Source of the DNA: Platycnemis pennipes
Taxonomy: Eukaryota; Arthropoda; Insecta; Odonata; Platycnemididae
Assembly (NCBI GenBank): GCA_933228895.1
Contig: OW121846.1
Coordinates: forward strand, 43,790,107-43,854,106
DNA length: 64,000 nucleotides
Direction: 5' to 3'
The notes under the pieces were generated by a model. The model was not told the DNA's origin. It saw nothing but the letters and a program-made list of their open reading frames with translations, and searched no databases. Position numbers and translations under genes: made by a program. This document shows positions 10,601 to 20,850 of the stretch, in pieces; the first letter of the stretch is position 1, and every line of letters starts with the position of its first letter.

Positions 10601-11440
10601 TATGTGCTAAATATAAAATTTTAATGGAGACACAAAATATTGTTAAAAAGTGTTAAAATTATAGATATTGCGACTTTAATATAGCAGGGTTTGAATAAAT
10701 TTAACAAGTTCATGTTTTAAATTTACTATTTCATGCATGCAATGCAGCATCCACTAAAGCTCTGTATTTACATTCTTATTTCTAAATACAGAGCTTTAGC
10801 ATCCACCTCTTATGATTCGGCGAGCCTCGGGTGTCATTGCCGACATAATGGTAGGAAATTCTAGAGGGGTTATTCATTTTGGGTAACCAAGATGTTGGTG
10901 TTACCAATCCGTAGTGTCTTGCGCTTGAAGCAGGTGGAGATACATTAAAAGGACGATAGCCCCTTGTATTTCATTTACATGTGCATCCGCTCGCGTCCTC
11001 CGCGCTAGGTTTCTCTTGATGTTCTCAGACAGTACCCTTCTCACTTACTCCTGTATAACGCTTATTTTAGTAGAGAGTTGTGTCAATTTCAAGATTGCTG
11101 ACGGATGATAGTCAAGTGGCTACTGACGCATCATTTCACTTGACCAACACAACATTTTACGCGTAATTGGCAATTTTCATTAGATTTACGGTAATTTATT
11201 GAAAGTAATACTAGCCACGTCAAGGATTTAATGGTACATTTTATGCGTTATGACAAAGATACAGATAATATTCCAAGAAAACTGGATTAAGAGCGAGTAA
11301 ATATGCTATTCTTGACAAAAGTGTAAGCATTAAAAAAACTTTCCTTGAAGAAATTGTTCAAATGGCTATTTTACTTATTGACTACAAATGATAACAATCA
11401 ACAGGTTGTTTTACCATCCTCAGCTCGATTTCACCTGGTA
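10600..11440. other. Unassigned sequence with one hairpin
   Basis: No coding signal. The only structure is the 17-bp inverted repeat at 10754-10799. Confidence 0.4.
10746..10806. repeat. 17-bp hairpin flanked by a 9-bp direct repeat
   Basis: Arms CTAAAGCTCTGTATTTA (10754-10770) and its exact complement (10783-10799) with a 12-nt loop. The whole is flanked by AGCATCCAC at 10746-10754 and again at 10798-10806. This may be a template-switch product or a tiny foldback insertion with a target duplication. Confidence 0.8.
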
Positions 11441-11448
11441 CTGATAAG

Positions 11449-13248
11449 TAGAGCGCGGAAAAAAAGTCTTTTGACTTTTTTTTAAGTGGGACTTTTGTGG
11501 TTTTAAATGCAAATCTTCACCAATCTCATCAATAAAACAGTTTTTAATGACTTTCTTAGAGACTTTTTGGAACTTTTTTGGCGTGGCGGGACTTTTCTGA
11601 TTAAAAGAGACTTTTATGGGCCTTTTTATTTTAAACCATAGGCCTAAGTTAATACTTGGCTGTTGTGATCACATTTGTTGAACTGTGTGTTGGACGCATC
11701 TGTGTTTTTCATGCGGTACTACACGGAGCAGAGATGTACTGAAAAATGTAAGCTCCTAACAATTGTTAATGCGAAATTTTAATAATAGCTGCGGAAACTG
11801 CAATGAATTCTTTCTATTGCTCCACCGTTCATGAAATAATCACACTCACTCAGTGCTTCAACCCGAAGGTTGGTTTTGATAGGTGAGTGTAGAGCTCACC
11901 CTGTACTTATCCATTTGCATGTCAAATTCACATATTGTTCCTTTCCCTGGGCTACCTCGCACTTCGAGTTTTTTTGCTGAGGGTGTCATAAGACTTCTCA
12001 AAGGGATAGATTGATCTGAAAGAATGCATTGATCTAATCATGAACCAGCTTATTTGAACCCGGGTGGTCTGCTGACAAGCCGACAGCGCTACACTGTATG
12101 CTAGCACTCCGATTTTGTTTAGGAGATTAGTGGAAAAATGATACAATTATATGAAAGATCATCTAGAATTTCCGACGAGGTGAACGCGTCACATTGTGTG
12201 CAGATGATCATTAAATGAGCCTACATTGTAGCGAGGCAAGCAGGACGTAGATGAACCTGGACCCTCGGCTGCGATCAAGAGGAGAAAAAGATTTTAAAAT
12301 TATCGCCAAAAACAAGAGAAAAAGGTCCTCAGCTTCCCCGAAAATAGGGGTCCTGACCTGTACAATGAACAACAAATAAGTACTTTCTTATCATTTTCGG
12401 TTTTTCTTGAGCAGAAAACTAAGTTTTGAACTATTAAATCATGTTTCAACTGCCTTATAACATTATTGGTCCTATGTAAAAACTTGTTTTGTATTGAATA
12501 TTATAAAATTTTCCCCTTTAAATTTGACTGAAAAAACGCCCTGTTTACAAGGTTTTACAGTGGAGTGTACTTCAACCCTCTTTGTCATCTAATGCCTTGT
12601 TAGTAAGAGGTAGGGTGCTGGGGACTTCCAGATATTGAAATAGAGAAACAATGAGATGGGAGGGTGAGTTTCGATGAAAATGAACCATGGGGAGACGGGA
12701 GAGCGAATATAAATGACGTGAGTGGTTAAGCGGGGTTGCATAACTTGGAGCATGCAGCACCGCGACGCCGAGGCGCATGTTTCAGGGCGCGAATGCGCCT
12801 GTTCGTCCTGTTCACCCTGTTCGTCCTACGCCAAAATGTTAGCAATACCTTTTTTGTTGCTTATATTGTCTACTTTCCGATTATCTGATTAGTTTTTCCC
12901 AAAATCAAAACTAAACGATTTAAAAACTAAAAAAGCGATTTTTGGAGTGTTATTTTCAAAATTTGGGGGGGTTGCGGGGGGAATTTTTAATGGGAAGTTA
13001 GAAACTCGGATTCAGCGACCTAAAAAGCATAGGATAAATCAATTTCCAGAACTCCCTCTAATTTTTCCAAGTAAAATCCCCTAATGCCTGGACTAGCATA
13101 TCTAGGCTCTTTTCTCCAATAATTCAGTTAAATTCAGCAACCTTCTCACGGAAATAACTCAGACTTTTGAGAGACTTTTTTTAAAAAATATTGGTGACTT
13201 TTTAGGCGACTTTTTTTGCAAAGTTGAAGACTTTTTTTCCGCGCTCTA
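11449..13248. mobile_element. Non-autonomous hAT-type DNA transposon
   Basis: Ends are exact 22-bp terminal inverted repeats beginning TAGAGCGCGGAAAAAAAGTC (11449-11470) and ending ...CCGCGCTCTA (13227-13248). The TAGAG/CTCTA ends fit the hAT consensus. Flanks are CTGATAAG (11441-11448) and CTCATAAG (13249-13256), an 8-bp target duplication with one mismatch, the hAT length. Both ends carry several gactttt subterminal motifs (11470-11630 and 13160-13235), all in one orientation. The 1.8-kb interior has no transposase-like frame. Mobilisation would need a transposase from elsewhere. Confidence 0.85.
12048..12104 (-). repeat. tRNA-like SINE head inside the hAT element
   Basis: On the minus strand an A-box-like GCATACAGTGTAGCGCT is followed by a B-box-like GGTTCAAATAA (complement of 12050-12060). 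The spacing fits a tRNA-derived RNA polymerase III promoter. The right-hand body is not defined. Confidence 0.4.
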
Positions 13249-13256
13249 CTCATAAG

Positions 13257-13689
13257 TCGCTCGAATTCAACAATGATCGGTGAGTTGATGACGTGGTCAA
13301 GTGAAACAAAAGCCATCCGAAAAACAATTGCAAAAAACTGAAGCAAAAAATAACTTAAAACAATCTATGGGAGTCCAACCGACACATTTTTAACATAAAA
13401 ACCATCTCAGAAGCACCTATGACTTCTAAATAGATGGTTTCACCCCGAATGTTCAAGCACGAATACGTGAAATAAAAATTAAAGGCATAAATTTCATTGC
13501 AACAACGATAGTTCCCTAAATCCATAACTTTTGTGTATTTATTTCGTCGTCAATAACAACAAAACGTAAATAAACACTACCTTGATATCTGTGAATATTG
13601 GAATGGCGGTCCAGTCCCAAGGACTATATAGTTATGGCATTAATCTTATTTAGTAAAATTTGTGGACAAATACTCGCTAAATTATTAGT
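13257..13689. other. Unassigned sequence
   Basis: No frame or repeat recognised between the hAT element and the CR1-B fragment. Confidence 0.4.
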
Positions 13690-14360
13690 GAAAACATTCT
13701 AGTATAGTGATATTCATCAAAAGAGTACTTGGTAAATGTGACGATCAAGTACACGAAATCAGCTACTTTTCCCTTGTTAGACCTTATTTGGAATATGCCA
13801 GTGCATGGGATCCCTACGAAATCGGTCTAAATAATGAACTTTAACGTTTGCAGCAAAGATCGGCAAGATTTGTAAAGGGACGATACGATAACCTTATTAA
13901 CGTAACCAGGTTATCAAATGAATTAAAATGGGAATCATTGTCAGATCGCAGGTTGAAATTCAGACTTAATCTCTTAAGCAAATTCCAAGACCATATTTTC
14001 AGTAATTATGTTAAAATATTTTGCAAACCCCAACTTACTATGGTAGACTGGACCATAATAATAACATTAGAGAAATTGACTGCCGAACTGTTAGATTCAA
14101 AATGTCATTTTTTTCGTCGTACAATTAGGGATATAAACAACTGTAAATATATCCAATACGAGTAGCTGCGTGTTGGTACAAGACTTGAAGCTAACCCAAC
14201 TAACAGCATGTTTTTCCATGTTTGCTATGCTAAGTGAAGTTTAGAACAGTATATAAATAGTAATCCTTTGTTATGCATGATATGTAGTGCATGTTTGGTG
14301 AGAATTTCCCCCTGCCACACACCTTTATGGTGGCTTGCAGGGTAAGTAGATGTAGATGAT
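13690..14360 (+). mobile_element. CR1-like LINE, subfamily B, 5'-truncated copy
   Basis: Begins in the C-terminal part of ORF2 (ataaaagagtacttgg-type segment, then gggatccctacgaaatcgg). It contains a 105-codon open piece at 13848-14165 with RSARFVKGRYDNLINV and ends with the CCCTGCCACACACC...GGTGGCTTGCAGGG hairpin and gtagatgtagatga tail. Several frameshifts. Dead. Confidence 0.85.
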
Positions 14361-16050
14361 AATGAGGATTGATAGAAGATACGCGGTGCGCTGCTGGTAA
14401 AATAGGCGACTACGATGATACGATGGTGTTGGTGGTGCCCCTGATTAAAGCAAGACCCATCGGAAGATAAATGACCGAAAATGTCCATAAATATTTCGGA
14501 CCCCAAAATTATTTGTAATCGTATTGTGTAGGAGACTGGTTTCTTTAATAAATTCCATGAACCGCATGTATTCAAATGATTATTTAACCTACCACGAATA
14601 CGTTTTAATTTATATTGGTGAACTGACTGGACTGCATCAAATTAATAGCGCGAGCTGTTTTGGGTACTGAAATGGAATCCACGTAGCGGGTAGGACATCT
14701 TTTTTGTGTAGCAGTGACATTATTTAATTATTTATGCAATGGAGCGTATATTAGGTACGTAATGAATGCGTCTGCCTTGACTAGGCCAAGTAACTTTCAA
14801 CGACGAATAATATCTTTATTTTTTACTGCGCACGCTCGGAGTTTCATTCTGTAAGCTTGCCGTTGAAACTATATTACATGAGAAAGAGAAATGGACTGAA
14901 AATAAACTATTAATATTCTATGAATATTAATAGTTTATTTTTATGAAAAATGAATATTCTAACGTGTTACTGCACGACACTTCGCGGCAATATCACAGGT
15001 ATAATCAGAGTAATAAGCAATCGCACAGAAAATGGCAATGTATTGCAGGTTTTGTACATATCATTCGTTATCTTGATGACATGCTTGAGCATTAAAAGTG
15101 TCCCCCATCACGCAGTGCAATTTTTGATTATGATATATACTTTTCGGAAGTAAGTAAAAATTTATCCATTTGATGGTGGTGAAATATAAACCTTTGTAAC
15201 AGTAAGAGGTCATCTGCTGGTGGATATCACCGAATTTGATTCGTTATCAGCAATAAAATACTCCACACATGAGAAAAAGTACTTGTAGCAAATACCTGTC
15301 GATTGGAGGGTCGCCGTCGTGGAAGAAGAAAGAAAAACAACTAAAACGGTCTAATGACGGATGACCGTCCTAGAATTAAGGAATGATAATGAAAGAAGAC
15401 TTTATGCTTTTGAGATGTGGGTATAATAAGCTTAAACTAGGAAAGGTGGGTTGAAAGGAGAGCGAACTTGGAAGTTATATATTTATTAGGACAGGAAAGA
15501 AATTCCATTGAGGATGTTAGGGGACTGCAGAGTGTGGATGGAGAAGAAAATGAAGGGCGATGGTGTTTTAAAAGACGGGACTGAAGGATGAATATTAAGT
15601 AAGCGGGGAATAGGGAGGAGGACGGGTAGTTAGGATTGAGTAATGGGAGGCGGGGGAAATGAGGGGTCTTGTATGAAATAAAGGGATGTGCGAAGGATTA
15701 AATGTCCATGTAGACTATCTTCACCGGTAGAAATCTAATGGTAATAATAATTATTTAGGAGTGATGTTCATAGCTTTTTTTGCTAGATATCACATCAGTG
15801 GGAACATACGGTCACATTTTACGCAGGTGATGTTTTGCGCGGGATGTTGCGAATAATTCCCTTTTACTGCTGCAAGCAAATGGGTAATATATGGAAAACG
15901 TATGAACAACTGGCCAAAATGCGTTGTGAATTCTTTCTTATATGAATTGATGACTAATATTCTACAACTTAAAAGGAGATTTGAAAAACTTGTAAAGTCC
16001 TAAAACTTCGTTTAACAGCTTAGAGTGTATCTGTATGTCTATTGTATTGA
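14361..16050. other. Unassigned sequence with one hairpin
   Basis: No convincing gene. Contains the perfect inverted repeat at 14899-14941, a purine-rich patch at 15400-15680 and a short (gtgg) repeat at about 16050 next to the CR1-A copy. Confidence 0.4.
14899..14941. repeat. Perfect 20-bp inverted repeat with 3-nt loop
   Basis: Left arm 14899-14918 (AAAATAAACTATTAATATTC), loop TAT, right arm 14922-14941 exactly complementary. Same geometry as the foldback at 4121-4161. Confidence 0.9.
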
Positions 16051-16074
16051 GTGGGTGGGTGGGAGAGGGTGCCC

Positions 16075-16170
16075 CTGAATCGCTCGGGTGTCCACTACAC
16101 GGACGAGGCATCGTCTAGGGTAGCGCGTAGGATACTGGAGCATACACGTAGGGTTTGGCTCAGGTGGTAG
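16075..16170 (+). pseudogene. 3' end of CR1-like ORF1 (SGNH C-terminal block)
   Basis: Reads NRSGVHYTDEASSRVARRI then LEHTRRVWLRW and a TAG at 16168-16170. It is homologous to SRSGVHYSAEASRRVAERI at about 3180-3225. The G-V-H block corresponds to the catalytic histidine region of SGNH hydrolases. Only this terminal segment survived 5' truncation. Confidence 0.7.
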
Positions 16171-16308
16171 CGCAGAGTGGAGGTCAATCCGCGGGGGAAA
16201 AATCGTGCAAGAATTTGACAGAACATGCAGAGTAGTTTAAGAAAGTCAGAGAAAAACACATGGAGAGAACGACCATGATAATTCATCAAAGGTGGTAGAC
16301 CAAATAGT

Positions 16309-19236
16309 GTGTCCGGCAAAAAATTATCGAGGAAAATTTTAGTTGGAAAGGAGCACCAAGAAAGAAACAGATTGGAAGAAAAAATTTCAGTGATAGTAGT
16401 GAATTGTCGTAGTATAAGAAATAAAGTAGCAGAATTTCACCACCTAATTAAGAGTACTAATGCAGATATAATCGTAGGTACAGAAAGCTGGCTTTCGAAG
16501 GACATATCAGATAATGAAGTATTTCCTAAGTGTTTTACCGTATACAGAAAGGATAGAGTAAGCAGAAACGGAGGAGGAGTTTTCATAGCTGTGAAGGACC
16601 CGTATGTCAGTAGAAGAGAACTTATTTCAGAGCGAAATGTAGAAAGTATTTGGTGTTCCGTTAAAAGTAAAAGTAGTAACGCAAAAAAGATATATGTAGG
16701 CGCATATTACAGGCCACCGGACGCAGACGTCAATTCTATAATAGAGCTAGAGTCAGAGATACGTACATTACTTTCTGTGAAGAATGAAAGAGGAATAATA
16801 GTAGGCGGAGATTTCAATCTCCCCTCGATAGACTGGAATACGTGTAGTTTCATTACAGGAGGTAAGGATAAGGAACTCTGCGAATCACTGTTGAACACCT
16901 TTACGTCACATTCTTTACAACAGCTAGTAACAGAACCGACCAGGGAAAACAACATTCTAGACTTATTAGCAACAAATATACCCGAGAGAGTTCTAAATAC
17001 AGTTACAGACACAGGAATTAGTGATCATAAAATAGTGCATGCGAAATTTATTGTAGGCGTTGAAAGACATTATAAACCAAGGAGGAGGGTATACTTATTT
17101 GGCAAGGCTAATTACGACGGTATGAAAGAGGAATTAAGGGAAGCATTTAATGTATTTAGCGAACAAAGCAAAGGATTAAATTCAGAGGATTCGTGGAGAG
17201 AATTTCTTGAGGTCACCCGTAACACAGTTCATAAATACATACCAAGTAAATTCATCTGTGATAATACAGAGCCAAGGTGGTATAACGCGGAGGTTAGGAA
17301 ATCACTAAAGCGACAAAGGGTATGCCACGCTAAGATGAAAAATGCAGGACGGGGTCTATCGGTAGAGGAAAAAAATGAGCTAGTTCAAAACTATAAAAAA
17401 TCGAGAGCATTAGCAAGGAAATCATGTCGGCAAGCGTTATCACATTTCAAGAGCAAGATGTTAGGAGAATATTTAGATAGCAATCCTAAAGCGTCTTGGT
17501 CATATGTGAGAGAGCTTCAGGGAAATAAGTCCACAGTGCACACACTTAAAAATGATAAAGGAATCAGAGTTACCAGCAGTGTAGAAAAAGCCAATACTTT
17601 AAACACCTTCTTCCAAAGTGTATTCAACTCATCGTCACAAAACGCAGTGGAACCACCGCCGAACACTTTCAGTGAGCAAATGCCCGACATAAACATTTCA
17701 TGTCGCGGAATAGAGCAGCAGTTAAAAAGCATAAGTAAAAACAAATCACCAGGTCCCGATCAAATTCCTTCCAGAGTATATAAAACATCAGCTTCTGAAA
17801 TAGCCCCCTATCTAGAAATAATATTCAATGAAACACTAAAAAACCACACAGTACCCAAGGATTGGAAAGTAGCTAACATTACACCTATATTTAAAAGCGG
17901 TGATAGGGAAGAACCTAGTAACTACAGACCCATTTCACTCACGTCAATCTCTTGTAAGATATTTGAGCACATAGTAGTCAGTTCGATCATGGGGCATTTG
18001 GATAGTCAGGGATTACTCATAAACAGCCAGCATGGGTTCCGGAAAGGTAGATCTTGCGAGACACAATTAGCTTTATTCGTACACGATATTTTAGTCCACG
18101 GCGAAAGCAGTACTGAAGTTGATGCGATATTTTTAGATTTTAAAAAGGCTTTCGATAAAGTTCCTCATGACAAATTAATCTTGAAGTTAGAGAGTTTTGG
18201 TATAAATAAAGACGTTGTATGTTGGGTAAAAGAATTCTTAAGTGGGCGAGAGCAGAGGGTTGTCATAGATGGTATCATGTCGGACACAATCGAAGTCACA
18301 TCGGGAGTTCCCCAGGGTAGCGTAGTAGGTCCGCTTCTATTTCTTTTATACATAAACGATTTGGGTGCCGTAGTTAGTAGTAACCTTAGACTTTTTGCAG
18401 ACGATGCGGTGGTGTACAGGGGTATATCAAACGAAGAGGACACGAAATCACTTAGCAAGGATTTAGATGCAATTCAAGAGTGGTGCGACAAATGGCAGTT
18501 AGAACTCAACCTTAAAAAGTGTGTAGCTATCAATTTTTGGAGGAGGAATAATTCGATAGAGCGATCCTATAGAATTAATAACACGAAGATCGAAAACGTT
18601 GAAACCGTAAGATATTTAGGTGTAACAAGTACTAAAAATTTATCGTGGGGAAGACACATAAGGGAAATATGCGGCCGAGCGAAGAGAAAGCTAGGATTTA
18701 TAAAAAGAGTACTTGGGAAATGTGATGAGAAGACAAAAGAGCGATGCTACTTTTCACTAGTTAGGCCCCACCTTGAGTATGCAGCCAGTGTATGGGATCC
18801 TAATGAATTAGATTTGATGAGAGAACTAGACAGTGTGCAGCGTAGAGCAGCTAGGTTCGTCAAAAGGTGTTACGATAGGTTGAGTAGTGTATCAGAATTA
18901 ATACAAGAATTAGGGTGGGAATCATTATCAGAGCGTAGGTTAAAGTCCAGATTAAATCTATTGGAGAAATTTCAATCGGATAGCTTTACTGAAGATGTTA
19001 GGCACATATTAAAAACACCAGCGTATTATGCTAGATTCGACCAGAAAAATAAGATTAGAGAGATAGATTGTCGTACAGTTAGATTCAAAATGGCATTTTT
19101 CCCCCGTACTATAAGAGAACAGGATAGGCAGCATAGGAAAGGGATAGGTAGGGGAAATATTTTAGAGTATACTGTAGTGCATGATGCATGTATTTACCCC
19201 TCAAATACTATAGATACTAACAATCTAGTTGCATGA
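16309..19236 (+). CDS. CR1-like ORF2: AP endonuclease + reverse transcriptase
   Basis: A multidomain retrotransposon enzyme that nicks chromosomal DNA and reverse transcribes its RNA at the nick. Residues about 27-245 are the exonuclease/endonuclease/phosphatase domain: VVNCRS, GTESW (E59), GGDFNLPSIDW (D168/N170) and SDH (238-240). Residues about 475-760 are reverse transcriptase: SPGPDQIP, PSNYRPISL, QHGFRKGRS, IFLDFKKAFDKV, SGVPQGSVVGPLL and the catalytic FADD near 694. The C-terminal region has VQRRAARFVKRCYDR and FFPRTIREQ. No stop interrupts the frame between TAA at 16279 and TGA at 19234-19236. Odd point: there is no ATG before the endonuclease. Position 16309 is GTG, so the true start is unknown, lost, or reached by reinitiation after ORF1 stops at 16170. 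Domain content is certain; activity is not. Confidence 0.9.
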   Translation: MSGKKLSRKILVGKEHQERNRLEEKISVIVVNCRSIRNKVAEFHHLIKSTNADIIVGTESWLSKDISDNEVFPKCFTVYRKDRVSRNGGGVFIAVKDPYVSRRELISERNVESIWCSVKSKSSNAKKIYVGAYYRPPDADVNSIIELESEIRTLLSVKNERGIIVGGDFNLPSIDWNTCSFITGGKDKELCESLLNTFTSHSLQQLVTEPTRENNILDLLATNIPERVLNTVTDTGISDHKIVHAKFIVGVERHYKPRRRVYLFGKANYDGMKEELREAFNVFSEQSKGLNSEDSWREFLEVTRNTVHKYIPSKFICDNTEPRWYNAEVRKSLKRQRVCHAKMKNAGRGLSVEEKNELVQNYKKSRALARKSCRQALSHFKSKMLGEYLDSNPKASWSYVRELQGNKSTVHTLKNDKGIRVTSSVEKANTLNTFFQSVFNSSSQNAVEPPPNTFSEQMPDINISCRGIEQQLKSISKNKSPGPDQIPSRVYKTSASEIAPYLEIIFNETLKNHTVPKDWKVANITPIFKSGDREEPSNYRPISLTSISCKIFEHIVVSSIMGHLDSQGLLINSQHGFRKGRSCETQLALFVHDILVHGESSTEVDAIFLDFKKAFDKVPHDKLILKLESFGINKDVVCWVKEFLSGREQRVVIDGIMSDTIEVTSGVPQGSVVGPLLFLLYINDLGAVVSSNLRLFADDAVVYRGISNEEDTKSLSKDLDAIQEWCDKWQLELNLKKCVAINFWRRNNSIERSYRINNTKIENVETVRYLGVTSTKNLSWGRHIREICGRAKRKLGFIKRVLGKCDEKTKERCYFSLVRPHLEYAASVWDPNELDLMRELDSVQRRAARFVKRCYDRLSSVSELIQELGWESLSERRLKSRLNLLEKFQSDSFTEDVRHILKTPAYYARFDQKNKIREIDCRTVRFKMAFFPRTIREQDRQHRKGIGRGNILEYTVVHDACIYPSNTIDTNNLVA

Positions 19237-19289
19237 GACCCTTTAGTTGCTTGCTTGCATGTTAGTAGTGCATGCTTGGTGATCTTCAC

Positions 19290-19350
19290 CCCCTGCCACA
19301 CACCCTCGCGGTGGCTTGCAGGGTATCATGTAGATGTAGATGTAGATGTA
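19290..19350 (+). repeat. CR1 3' hairpin and GATGTA tail
   Basis: Imperfect stem-loop CCCTGCCAC...GTGGCTTGCAGGG followed by tandem TAGATG units. The same signature ends about a dozen copies on both strands. In LINEs with simple-repeat tails the 3' RNA structure is the likely recognition site for the element's own reverse transcriptase; that role here is inferred. Confidence 0.85.
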
Positions 19351-19540
19351 TAAGGACTTGAAGCTAACCCAACTAACAGCATGTTTGCTTTGCTATTTTT
19401 ATCTTTTTGAAATAGTGAAGTTTAGAACAGTATAATAATACTAATCTTTTTTATGCATGATATTTAATGCATGTTTGGTGAGAATTCACCCCTTGCCACA
19501 CACCTATATGGTGGCTTGCAGGGTGTTATGTAGATGTAGA
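19351..19540 (+). mobile_element. CR1-like subfamily B tail stacked on CR1-A
   Basis: Directly after the GATGTA tail of the A copy comes ggacttgaagctaacccaac, the B-type 3' untranslated region, ending in its own hairpin and TAGATG tail. No coding sequence. Confidence 0.8.
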
Positions 19541-19612
19541 TTTGTTGTTAAGAAATATGATAATAAAATTGCAAATTTTTGTTACAACAATTACCATTAC
19601 ATAGCATCGATA

Positions 19613-19672
19613 CCATTACACACACCCTCGCGGTGGCTTGCAGGTTATCGTGTAGATGTAGATGTAGATGAG
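19613..19672 (+). mobile_element. Very short CR1-A tail
   Basis: acacaccctcgcggtggctt, then gcaggttatcgtg and three TAGATG units. Only about 60 bp of the 3' end. Confidence 0.75.
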
Positions 19673-20335
19673 TAAGGGCGTGATATTCTTTTAAGACGGT
19701 AGTATTCAGCAACACGTTTCATCGAAGAGGATCATTCTGAAACAAACAAATGGTGTTTTCTTGTACTTGTGACGTTAAAAACAAACATGTACCATTTATA
19801 CCCCTGTACGCAGTTCACGATCCTAATTCTGCACACATTCCTAACGCAGCGTTTCACGCGTTACGCGACCTGTGAACAACATATCAAGTTTTTTTTATAG
19901 TTATCAGACACTGCCGAAATTAATAAATGCCAGGGAATTGCGATCATAAATGACACATTAGGTTATTTAATGATATTCATGATTTAAAAGAATTATTAAA
20001 ATAATATGCGTAGTTAAATATTTGAATTTTACGAAGAAGTTATAAACCATTTTCTTTTTCCCCAAGGTTGTGCTTTGGTAATCTTAAGTCTACATCTGCT
20101 ATCATGGTCTCAATCAAAATCTTCAATATCCGCACTTGGTATGGCTCACAAACATTGAAATCGATTACCGGAACTGCATCAAAGATACCATATCCAAAAT
20201 AGGATTCCGTTTATGCCTCTATTGCATGTACAAGAATATCTGCGACGTTATATGAAATAATATGATCCGTAATCCTGCACAACTGTTTTTAAAAATTTCT
20301 TGGCCATTAACAAGCCCATATATTAAGTATTATCA
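19673..20335. other. Unassigned AT-rich sequence
   Basis: No frame or repeat recognised. Confidence 0.4.
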
Positions 20336-20850
20336 CATCAACATCATCGGTCAACAATCCTAGGATTGGTTTGACGCAGCCCTCCACTCGATTCTTCTAG
20401 CGGCCAAACTCTTTATATCGACGTAATTATTCTCTTTTAGATCCCTCACGACCTGCTCCATGTATCTCATACGAGGCCTTCCTTTTCCAATCTTCCCGTT
20501 CACTTTTCCCTTCACTATTGTTTTCATCAGGCCATCGTGTCTCATGATGGCCCATCAAGTTGTCCTGTCTTCTTCTTAGGTTATTCAGATGACTTCTGTT
20601 TCTCCCACTCTTCTTGGGACTTCTTCGTTACTTACTCGGACGATCGATTTAATCTTCAGCATTCTTCGGTAATACCACATTTCGAATGCTTCCACACTTT
20701 TCTTCTCCGCTGCAGTCATCGTCATACCTCGCTATTGTAAAGAAAAATGCTCTAGATGCACGTTCTGATGAAGTGTTTCCTTACTTGCACGCTTTTATTT
20801 CCAGCTGTAAGTAGATTCTTCTTTTGACAGAATGCCCTTTAGAGGTTTCT
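20336..20850 (-). mobile_element. RTE-like LINE 3' fragment
   Basis: The reverse complement matches 8880-9390 of the RTE-like copy, from aagggcattctgtcaaaaga to caatcctaggattgttgacc. The 61-codon minus frame ends RPRMRYMEQVVRDLKENNYV, then DIKSLAARRIEWRAASNQS, the family C-terminus. Upstream is frameshifted. Confidence 0.85.

Larger units (their letters stand above)
16055..19350 (+). mobile_element. CR1-like LINE, subfamily A, ORF2 intact
   Basis: The best preserved LINE copy in the window. It starts inside the end of ORF1, has a 138-bp spacer, then an uninterrupted 975-codon ORF2 and a short 3' untranslated region. It ends with the hairpin CCCTGC...GCAGGG (19292-19323) and TGTAGATGTAGATG repeats. 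It is 5'-truncated because only the last 30 or so codons of ORF1 remain. Fragments of the same subfamily lie at 19613, 24465, 28736(-), 39005(-), 54590, 56510, 57100(-) and 57805. Confidence 0.9.
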
